From NCBI RefSeq assembly GCF_042678305.1, contig NZ_JBHUDT010000015.1: a stretch of 5,938 nt of DNA. One strand, given 5' to 3'. The notes beneath the pieces are model-generated. The model was given only the letters and a program-made list of their open reading frames with translations, did not search any database and was not told the DNA's origin. Source of the stretch: Gelatiniphilus marinus (GTDB lineage: Bacteria > Bacteroidota > Bacteroidia > Flavobacteriales > Flavobacteriaceae). The position numbers were made by a program, and so were the translations under genes. Positions 1-5,813 of the stretch are shown here, one piece after another (positions within the stretch are counted from its first letter, which is position 1; every line of letters starts with the position of its first letter).

Positions 1-25
1 TTTTCACTTTGCAAAATGGCGTATA

Positions 26-67
26 GCTGCCTGTTCTGCGGCGTTTTCACGCCGTAGTGCAGGCAGC
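26..67. repeat. GC-rich hairpin at left edge
   Basis: The arms GCTGCCTG (26-33) and CAGGCAGC (60-67) pair perfectly. Inside them CTGCGGCGT (36-44) pairs with ACGCCGTAG (49-57) around a TTTC loop, with one G.T wobble (38/55) on the plus strand. The stretch 18-125 is about 64% G+C by my count, in sharp contrast to the AT-rich genes. A perfect 12-nt palindrome GCGCAGCTGCGC follows at 66-77. The hairpin may be the inner part of a further attC-like site, but the outer arm that this would require is not visible within 1-25. It lacks a T-run on either side, so I do not call it a terminator. Confidence 0.6.
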
Positions 68-80
68 GCAGCTGCGCGGG

Positions 81-125
81 ACGTTCGGCGGTATGTGCCC
101 GATAGGGCTAAATGCCGCCGAACGT
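81..125. repeat. Inverted repeat of the GTTCGGCGG box; possible gene-less mini-cassette
   Basis: ACGTTCGGCGG (81-91) is the exact inverse of CCGCCGAACGT (115-125). The interior holds a second small hairpin, GCCC-GATA-GGGC (97-108). Read in the gene direction, GTTCGGCGG (123-115) is the box that closes the repeat downstream of the nuclease gene, and its inverse recurs only 23 nt later. By the same box-matching rule that delimits the two gene cassettes, this would be a cassette start followed almost at once by its own attC-like site, with no room for a gene. A simple stable hairpin is the alternative reading. Confidence 0.55.
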
Positions 126-250
126 GTTTGTATATGGTTTGTTGCGTGGTTTAGCACGTAATTTAGCAAATAAAAACCGAATAGAAAATCCGCGAGGATT
201 TTCGTAAGTAGGCTAGAACTAGCAATAAATTATATACGGTGTTGCCAACC
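117..250 (-). repeat. attC-like recombination site downstream of the defence operon
   Basis: This ~130-nt imperfect palindrome has an outer box GCCGAAC (117-123) and an inner-end box GTTGCCAACC (241-250). On the plus strand, 130-145 pairs with 222-237 over 16 bp, with G.T wobbles at 136/231, 137/230 and 141/226. The helix continues inward (147-151 with 217-221, then 152-155 with 212-215), leaving G216 extrahelical. Two small internal hairpins follow: ATTT/AAAT at 161-171, and GAAAATCC/GGATTTTC at 184-203 closed by a GCGA loop. The spacer between box and stem is 6 nt on one side (124-129) and 3 nt on the other (238-240). The copy at 4960-5096 shares all of these features. The fold resembles integron attC sites with a long variable terminal part. 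The box GTTGCCAACC is the inverse of the box at 4960-4969 that begins this cassette. The nuclease gene ends inside this element. Confidence 0.72.
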
Positions 251-1594
251 GTTATTTATTCCGTATTCTTTCAGAACGTTTTTCCATTTCGTTTCTACAT
301 TTTGAGGTATTAAAATACTTTCCTCATTCGCTATTTTTTGTCCTTTTTCTTTGTTAAATGATAGGAAATTAAAACTTCCTTGTATGTAATAGTCATTATC
401 TTTTATTATCAATTTTCTGTGTGTTCCTGTCATTTTATAGTTTCCTTGTTCTTCAAAATGAGTTGGTAAATGTATTAAATGGAAATTCTTTTGGTATTTG
501 CTTTTTAGATTTCGCAGTTTTTCAATTGTTCCGTAATGATGTTCATCATTACTTTCAATTCCATACAATATGATAACATCTACACTTCTTTGTAATGCTT
601 TTTCAATACTATTTATATATTTTAAAGTAGCACGTTTTACCCAAGGACTTTCTATTAGTATTCTAGATTTAGCTGTCTTTAATGCTTCTGCAAATTTTTC
701 TTGCGTTTCCCAAACTGAAAGTGTTTGTGTTTCGGTTATCTTTTTCTCGTTTTCAGTTACTTTAAACTCTTCTAAAAGTTCATTGTTATTTTCTTCTTGA
801 ATTTTCGCAAAACTTGTTCTGTCGGAAGTTGTAAATTGATATAAAATACTTGGATATTTTTCAGATAGAGATTTTGAAAGGCGTTTTTCTTTTGAAACAT
901 CCTTATCTGTATTTCTAACTTCAATATATGGCTCTAATTCACTTTCTTTTTCTTTTATTGGAATATATTCGATTAAATAATAATCGTGATTTTCCTTTTT
1001 ATCAAACTTAATATTTGACTTGTCGTAATCAACTAAATATGCTTTTCCATTATTCTCTCTTTTATAAATGTCAGAAAGTTGTTCGTTTTTATTTTTAAGC
1101 AATTCAGGATTTTTGATTGAATAATCTATCTCTGGATTTAATCTGTTTTCAATGTTTTTATCGCTAAATAATCTGAAATTCTTTTGAATCGCTTGATTTG
1201 ATATTGCATCAATTAAAAATTCAAATTCTTCTTCTTCAAGAATTTTTAAAATACCATTATCTTTTACAAATTCTTCTCCTTGTTCGGTTACTAACCAAAT
1301 ACCTGAAGCAAAATCTACAAAGCCTCTTTCACGCAAAAAGTATAATTCTCTTAATATGAAGTCTTCTTTGTTAAGACCTAGAAATTTAATTATTTGCTCT
1401 TCTTTATTATAACCTGCTTTTATTGTTCTTAAAAAAACAGAATACACTTGTTGTATTGATTTTTCAGGCAATTTATTTACAGTTGCGTTAACACGAACTC
1501 GTCTATATGGATAAGCAAATTGGATAATTTCATTTATCTTATAATTGCTTGGACATTGTTTGTCTAACTTTTTATGTATTTCTTGTATGTCCAT
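230..1594 (-). CDS. mkoB: PLD-superfamily nuclease, Mokosh MkoB-like
   Basis: This 454-aa protein has a C-terminal phospholipase-D (HKD) catalytic domain. The motif is canonical: H392, K394, D399, then G406-S407 and N409. Upstream strands that fit the fold lie at about 310-345 (RILIESPWVK, VDVIILYG). There is only one HKD motif, so an active enzyme would need to dimerise, as bacterial Nuc-type PLD nucleases do. Residues ~50-110 look like a winged helix-turn-helix, suggesting nucleic-acid or partner binding. Residues ~140-290 are charged and low in recognisable features. No signal peptide or membrane segment is visible, so it is cytoplasmic. The ATG shares its A with the TAA stop of the upstream kinase-helicase gene (TAATG), which argues for this start, for translational coupling and for a joint function. 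The pair kinase-helicase plus PLD matches type I Mokosh defence, in which the PLD protein is the presumed effector. The last codons, from Gly449 to the stop, lie inside the downstream attC-like repeat. Confidence 0.85.
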   Translation of the reverse strand: MDIQEIHKKLDKQCPSNYKINEIIQFAYPYRRVRVNATVNKLPEKSIQQVYSVFLRTIKAGYNKEEQIIKFLGLNKEDFILRELYFLRERGFVDFASGIWLVTEQGEEFVKDNGILKILEEEEFEFLIDAISNQAIQKNFRLFSDKNIENRLNPEIDYSIKNPELLKNKNEQLSDIYKRENNGKAYLVDYDKSNIKFDKKENHDYYLIEYIPIKEKESELEPYIEVRNTDKDVSKEKRLSKSLSEKYPSILYQFTTSDRTSFAKIQEENNNELLEEFKVTENEKKITETQTLSVWETQEKFAEALKTAKSRILIESPWVKRATLKYINSIEKALQRSVDVIILYGIESNDEHHYGTIEKLRNLKSKYQKNFHLIHLPTHFEEQGNYKMTGTHRKLIIKDNDYYIQGSFNFLSFNKEKGQKIANEESILIPQNVETKWKNVLKEYGINNGWQHRI

Positions 1595-4500
1595 TAAAAT
1601 ATTTGTTCTACGTTTTTAACAATCCAATCTTTCTTCAATTCACTTAAATATTTTTGTAATGCTGGTTTTTGATTTGTGTTTTCCAAATCTTTTGGTGGTT
1701 TAGCACTTAATATACTATCTAAATTACCAACAATAATTATTAGTTTTTTTTGCCTTGATAAAGCAACATTTATACGATTTGCATTAGATAAAAATCCTAA
1801 TGTTTGTTGCTGACTTCTTACTAAATCAAAAATGATAATATCCTTTTCTAAACCTTGAAATTTATCTACAACAGAAATAACTACATTATTAGATTTTACA
1901 TTTTTTAGTTTACGATAATCAACTTTATTTCTAACAACTTTTCTTATTTCTCTTACTTGTGCAGAATAACCTGTGATAACACCAATTGTATAGTTCTTTA
2001 CTTTTTCAAACTTATCTAATTGATTTAGAAGTTCAGGTATTAATTCAGCACTTAATTTATTTCTTGACGAACCATTTCCATCAATTTCACTTTTATATGA
2101 ATTACCAATATCAAGAAAGACAATTGAACTATCAATTTTTAAATCAAGATTATGTTCTTTATCTTGTGGTCGTTCAACTGGTTTTATCGATTCATCTCCA
2201 AAAGGTTCATAAAAGCATTTTGAAGTTAGTAAAACTTGGTCTTTAGAACTTCTTCTACATTCTTCTAACTGACTTTTAAAGTCGTCATCAATTTTTGTTA
2301 TTACTTGCTCAAATAAACTTGGTCTATTAAAATAATCATCCCAACTATCAAATTCATCTGTGTCAGTTTTAAACTTTTCTCTTAACCATTTTTCAACTTC
2401 ACGATTTGCAGTTAGCATTGGTCGTAATTGTCTATGGTCGCCAACAAGGATTAATTTTTCGGCTAAAACTGTTGGTATTAATGCTTCTGCTGTGGTTGCT
2501 TTTCCACTTTCGTCCATTATTACATAGTCAAACTCAAAATTATATTTTTGATATTTTTTTGACGCAATATGATTAGTTGTTGCTCCAATTACTCTAATGC
2601 TATCTATTAATTTTTGATTTATATTGCTATTCTCATCTAACGAACTAATTGATGCTAACCAATCTTTAAATATTTGTTGTTTTAAAAAATATTCTACAAA
2701 ATTTACTTTTACATAACTATTGATTGAAGTTATAAATTCTGTTTCAGAAGTTAAAGATTTTTCTAAACCTTTAAACGTATTGAAACGTTCTAACATTTTT
2801 TCTATTTGTTGCCTTTTTACTTTCCATTGTTTATTGGAAGAAAGGATTTCAAAAATTGGTAATAGAATAATATTCTCTTTTTCTAATGCCTTTTTGAATT
2901 GCTCTTTATATGGTTTCCAATTGGCTTTAGTTTTTTTTCTTACTTCTTCTTTCCAACCCTCAATTTTTCTGTCTAAAGTATGTTTTTGCAAACTTGATTT
3001 TGGTTTTCTAATACCACTTAATCGAACAATTGGAATCTCTTTTTCCAATAGATTATCTAACACGTTATCAACTGCATCATTTGTTTGAGAAGTGATTAAA
3101 ATTTTAGCATCAGGATTTTTATTTAAAATTTGAAAAACAATTTCTGTGATTACAGTTGTTTTTCCTGTTCCTGGTGGACCTTGAATAATTGTTAAAGGTT
3201 CTCTATGAATTGCATTTAGTATTGCTTTTTGTTGATTAAAACTATATACAAAGTCATTTCCTTTTTCGTCTGTTTGATAAACATTTGTTAGTTCTTGAAA
3301 TTCAAGATATTTGCCTTGTAAATCAGTAGGATTAAAAACGTAATGTATTAAATCTCTATTTTGAACTTCATTATATTCTACTTTTCGTATTGCTTCTAAT
3401 TGTCTTTTCTTTTCCTCTTCTTGTTTACTGATATTTTCAAATATGTAACCATTTTTGGGAATTTTTTCAAAATCTAATCGTTCACAATCCTTAAATTTTA
3501 GAACTCTTGTTTTTGTGTTGAAATCATAAGCAACTCCCGAAAATTTCATTGGGTCTTTCATTTGTTTTTTATCAGCAGTTTCACTTACGATAAATTCAAA
3601 ATCTTCTGGACTTGGTGGAGTTGCTTTGTCAATATGAGAAAAGATTAAACCATTTTTACTGTATTTCTCATTATCTTGAATTTTAAATGAAATTTCATAA
3701 TTTCCTTTTTTTTCAAAACCTACAAAACGTAATCTTAATGAGTTTTTTTCTAAAACTTGTATTTCTTTGGTTAGTAAATCTTTAAAGAATTTCAATTCTT
3801 TAGTAATCTCTCTTTTTCCTTTTCTATATTCGCTTTCGTTCTGTTTTTCTTTTTGTATTTTCTTAAAAAAAGGTGTTAAGTTAAAACGTTCGTTATAAAC
3901 ATTTTGAGAAGTAAACATAATTGGCAAGCCTAATTCTTTTCCATATCTCAAAGTATTAGAATGTTCTCTCTCTTTATTTTCTTTTCTTTCTCCATTTAGG
4001 ATTTCTAAACCATTTTCGGATATTTTCCAAATACAATGAATATAGAAATTTTTAGTTGAGATATTTAATAGGATATTTTCTCCTCTGCTTGGACTTACGT
4101 CAAATTTCGGTTTGAAATCTGAATTATTTAAATCTTCTATAACTTCTGGTATTGCATTTATAGAAACCGAGTTTTTACTGTCAAAAGAAATTTCACTTGT
4201 GATTTTCGATAATTTCTCTAAAAAAGAAACATAATTTATTCTATTTATTGGTAATTGCTCACAAGTTTTGTCAGTCAATTTCTGGACTTCTTCAAATTCG
4301 TTAATTTCATTTTTTGAAAAATACCATTCAATAACTTTACCAATAGAATAAATGTCAGATTGATATGGAAATCCCTTTGGGATTTTTCTATCCCATTTTT
4401 CAGGTGACGCAAATTCTTTTGCGAAAATCTCTAATTCTTGTGATTGGCTTAATGTTGCAGAAATATCTGAAACTCCAAAATCAATTAAGTAAAAATCAAA

Positions 4501-4914
4501 GTTTTCATCTACAAGTATATTAGCAGGTGTTATATCTCCGTGAGCAAGTTTATGTTTCTGTTGCAATTGCTGTAAGCAATTTGCAATTTGTTCAATCCCT
4601 TTTAAAAAATGTGTTGGTTTAATTTCAAAAATGTTTTCTTCTAAAGAAGTTGCGTTTTTGTTTTCAAATATGATGCAATAAGCACTTTGGTTTTCGTCCC
4701 ATTCGTATTCTATAATTTTCGGAAGAGAAGAGTGGACTGCTTTTTTTAAGTGTCTTAATTTGTTGTAAAGAATTTTACTTGGTTGTGAGTTTTTTTCAAT
4801 TCCTTTTATCCATTTGGCAAAATAAATTTCTTCACTTTCATCTGTTACTTTTGCGGTTGATGAATAACCTCTGTTTTGGATTTCTCCGTATAGTTGGTAT
4901 TTGTCTAAAATCAT
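1594..4914 (-). CDS. mkoA: Protein kinase-like / SF1 helicase fusion, Mokosh MkoA-like
   Basis: This is a 1106-aa cytoplasmic fusion. Residues ~5-240 form a protein-kinase-like domain: a Gly-containing loop around 10-23, probable Lys34, catalytic loop HGDITPANIL (H125, D127, N132), DFG at 145-147, a PE pair (171-172) at the APE position and SDIYSIG (D187). The key residues are present, so activity is plausible; the catalytic loop reads HGD rather than HRD. Residues ~555-1065 are a superfamily 1 helicase of the UPF1/DNA2-like group (COG1112 type). They show Q motif QQ561-562, Walker A GPPGTGKT (579-586), motif Ia near 605-619, Walker B VIMDES (798-803), motif III GDHRQLRP (825-832), motif V around VVDKFQGLEKDIII, and motif VI NVALSRQKK. 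Residues ~245-540 are an uncharacterised linker and ~640-760 a charged helical insertion. Kinase plus RNA-helicase-like domain next to a PLD gene is the layout of type I Mokosh antiphage defence. The start at 4914 follows a 55-nt AT-rich leader after the cassette box. The stop overlaps the next gene by one base. A generic 'kinase/AAA helicase' label is the fallback. Confidence 0.87.
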   Translation of the reverse strand: MILDKYQLYGEIQNRGYSSTAKVTDESEEIYFAKWIKGIEKNSQPSKILYNKLRHLKKAVHSSLPKIIEYEWDENQSAYCIIFENKNATSLEENIFEIKPTHFLKGIEQIANCLQQLQQKHKLAHGDITPANILVDENFDFYLIDFGVSDISATLSQSQELEIFAKEFASPEKWDRKIPKGFPYQSDIYSIGKVIEWYFSKNEINEFEEVQKLTDKTCEQLPINRINYVSFLEKLSKITSEISFDSKNSVSINAIPEVIEDLNNSDFKPKFDVSPSRGENILLNISTKNFYIHCIWKISENGLEILNGERKENKEREHSNTLRYGKELGLPIMFTSQNVYNERFNLTPFFKKIQKEKQNESEYRKGKREITKELKFFKDLLTKEIQVLEKNSLRLRFVGFEKKGNYEISFKIQDNEKYSKNGLIFSHIDKATPPSPEDFEFIVSETADKKQMKDPMKFSGVAYDFNTKTRVLKFKDCERLDFEKIPKNGYIFENISKQEEEKKRQLEAIRKVEYNEVQNRDLIHYVFNPTDLQGKYLEFQELTNVYQTDEKGNDFVYSFNQQKAILNAIHREPLTIIQGPPGTGKTTVITEIVFQILNKNPDAKILITSQTNDAVDNVLDNLLEKEIPIVRLSGIRKPKSSLQKHTLDRKIEGWKEEVRKKTKANWKPYKEQFKKALEKENIILLPIFEILSSNKQWKVKRQQIEKMLERFNTFKGLEKSLTSETEFITSINSYVKVNFVEYFLKQQIFKDWLASISSLDENSNINQKLIDSIRVIGATTNHIASKKYQKYNFEFDYVIMDESGKATTAEALIPTVLAEKLILVGDHRQLRPMLTANREVEKWLREKFKTDTDEFDSWDDYFNRPSLFEQVITKIDDDFKSQLEECRRSSKDQVLLTSKCFYEPFGDESIKPVERPQDKEHNLDLKIDSSIVFLDIGNSYKSEIDGNGSSRNKLSAELIPELLNQLDKFEKVKNYTIGVITGYSAQVREIRKVVRNKVDYRKLKNVKSNNVVISVVDKFQGLEKDIIIFDLVRSQQQTLGFLSNANRINVALSRQKKLIIIVGNLDSILSAKPPKDLENTNQKPALQKYLSELKKDWIVKNVEQIF

Positions 4915-4959
4915 TCAATAATATTCAGTTTTTCAATTCGAGCACGATTTTTCTTTAAT
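4915..4959 (-). other. AT-rich leader of the defence operon
   Basis: This short stretch lies between the cassette-start box (4960-4969) and the ATG of the kinase-helicase gene. It is AT-rich, lacks an obvious Shine-Dalgarno sequence, and has no convincing match to the Bacteroidota promoter pattern (TTG, then TAnnTTTG). Transcription may therefore come from upstream, through the attC-like repeat and the lipoprotein gene. A weak promoter that I cannot recognise by eye is equally possible. Confidence 0.4.
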
Positions 4960-5096
4960 GGTTGGCAACGTTCTAGGCTATGAGTAGTTGCGTGTTTTGG
5001 CACGGACTTTTGCAAGTACACGCCAAGTTGGAAATTCCGCAGAAATTTCTAAAATAGGCGAGAACAAGCAATTACTTATAGCCATTGTTAGGCAAA
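4960..5096 (-). repeat. attC-like recombination site between lipoprotein and defence cassettes
   Basis: This is the second complete copy of the structured repeat. On the plus strand, 4976-4991 pairs with 5068-5083 over 16 bp, with G.T wobbles at 4982/5077 and 4987/5072. The inner helix leaves G5062 extrahelical, at the place equivalent to G216 in the other copy. Internal hairpins are ACTT/AAGT (5006-5017) and GAAATT/AATTTC (5031-5049). Spacers between boxes and stem are 6 nt (4970-4975) and 3 nt (5084-5086), as in the copy at 117-250. Primary sequence is also shared: 5055-5072 matches 209-226 at 16 of 18 positions, and 4988-5004 matches 142-158 at 15 of 17. In the gene direction the R''-type box is GCCTAAC (5093-5087), a perfect RYYYAAC. 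The closing box GTTGCCA belongs to the next cassette and departs from GTTRRRY. Confidence 0.75.
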
Positions 5097-5813
5097 GTTA
5101 AAATCCTTATTGTTTATCAGTTTTTCAAGTTCATTCTTTTTATCTCGTTAGATTCTGATATTATCCAATTATTACAAACAAATTTTCCTTTCACAATCGT
5201 ATCATTTTTAATCAATCCAAAACCTCTTGGTAATCTTAATTCAAAATCTCCAAAAACATTTGATGCAATCGAATAATCAAAAGTGGAAACATTTATATTA
5301 TATTTATCAATGAATATTGAATCAAAATCAACTCCATTATATTCATTTTCAGATGATTTTGAATATAAATTTATCGATTGAACCAAACTATCTTTAAACA
5401 CTAATGTCAAAAATTTAAATTGTCCTTTTAATTCTCTATTCAAATCTAAACTAAAGACTTTTAGGAGTCTACTCTTTTTTCTAGATTCAATTGACATTGT
5501 GTCCAATTCTCGTTGAGTTGGGATAACCGTTTTAAGTTGAATTTTTATACGATTATTCTTTTTATCTTTTTCACAATTACATACTGAAATTATGCTATCA
5601 CTATCTTTTGAATTTGATAATACAATTAAATCAAAAGCATTCTTTTTAATTAGTGTCGAATCAATTTTTAATCTATTCTCAAATAAATCTTTAGAGATTA
5701 TTTTTAATTTTTTTTCGTTTCTTTCCACATTAACTTTTTCATCATTCCTACAACTAATTAGAAAAATAACTAAAAATATTATCTGGAAGTACTTTTTCAT
5801 AAATTTTGCCTAA
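4969..5813 (-). mobile_element. Putative 845-bp gene cassette carrying a lipoprotein gene
   Basis: Read in the gene direction, the segment begins at the TT of GTTAGGCAAA (5814-5805) and ends at the G preceding the TT of GTTGCCAACC. The start box is an exact 10-nt inverse of GTTAGGCAAA at 5087-5096, at the head of the downstream attC-like site. This is what an excised, circularised cassette would need to reform a symmetrical site. Its size and its single small gene are typical of integron cassettes. The boundaries depend on the integron interpretation. Confidence 0.62.
5117..5800 (-). CDS. Predicted lipoprotein of unknown function
   Basis: I do not recognise the family of this 227-aa protein. 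The N-terminus is a clear lipoprotein signal: MKKYF, a hydrophobic stretch IIFLVIFLI and the lipobox LISC, with Cys17 as the predicted lipidated residue. Residues 18-21 are RNDE. Acidic residues just after the Cys recall the surface-export signal of Bacteroidota lipoproteins, but this match is weak. The mature part has no further membrane segment. It looks beta-rich, with short alternating polar and hydrophobic stretches such as KIQLKTVIP and LKIISKDLF, and contains two Cys within VCNCEKD and one near the C-terminus (VCNNWI). The ATG lies only 13 nt inside the cassette boundary, so neither promoter nor ordinary leader fits. Expression would depend on upstream read-through. It could be an accessory or adaptive surface protein; nothing links it functionally to the defence operon apart from adjacency in the array. 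Confidence 0.8.
   Translation of the reverse strand: MKKYFQIIFLVIFLISCRNDEKVNVERNEKKLKIISKDLFENRLKIDSTLIKKNAFDLIVLSNSKDSDSIISVCNCEKDKKNNRIKIQLKTVIPTQRELDTMSIESRKKSRLLKVFSLDLNRELKGQFKFLTLVFKDSLVQSINLYSKSSENEYNGVDFDSIFIDKYNINVSTFDYSIASNVFGDFELRLPRGFGLIKNDTIVKGKFVCNNWIISESNEIKRMNLKN

Larger units (their letters stand above)
123..4968 (-). mobile_element. Putative gene cassette carrying the kinase-helicase / PLD operon
   Basis: The boundaries are inferred from the rule that integron recombination cuts between G and TT of GTTRRRY-like boxes. Read in the gene direction the segment starts at the TT of GTTGCCAACC (4969-4960). It ends at the G just before the TT of GTTCGGCGG (123-115). Its own inner box at 241-250 is a perfect 10-nt inverse match to its start, so circularisation would regenerate a matched site. 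At about 4.85 kb with two genes it is much larger than typical integron cassettes, which usually hold one small gene. No integrase is present in the window, so mobility is inferred from the ends alone. I see no Bacteroidota-type promoter in the 55-nt leader between the box and the first start codon. Confidence 0.62.

Noticed and set aside
16..57. Short plus-strand frame starting ATGGCGTATAGC
   Set aside because: Thirteen codons lying across a strong hairpin; there is nothing to support translation.
26..67. Rho-independent terminator at the left edge
   Set aside because: The GC-rich stem is strong, but no T-run follows on either strand in the position a terminator needs.
570..800. Plus-strand open frame inside the nuclease gene
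   Set aside because: It is antisense to a well-supported gene with a canonical HKD domain, has Ser/Phe-rich composition typical of a reverse reading of AT-rich coding DNA, and has no domain signature.
1986..3088. Plus-strand open frames at 1986-2246 and 2720-3088
   Set aside because: Both lie opposite conserved or intact helicase coding sequence and show low-complexity composition expected of shadow frames.
4915..4969. Bacteroidota promoter in the defence operon leader
   Set aside because: The best match to the -7 element (TCGAATTG against TAnnTTTG) misses two of six fixed positions and the spacing to an upstream TTG is not convincing.
117..5096. The two long repeats as insertion-sequence or MITE ends flanking a composite transposon
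   Set aside because: No transposase or target-site duplication is visible, and the two copies are in direct orientation with boxes that differ between copies but match each cassette's own ends, which fits cassette recombination better.
5085..5276. Plus-strand open frames at 5085-5276 and 5592-5813
   Set aside because: They overlap the lipoprotein gene and the recombination boxes in antisense and have no start context or recognisable content.
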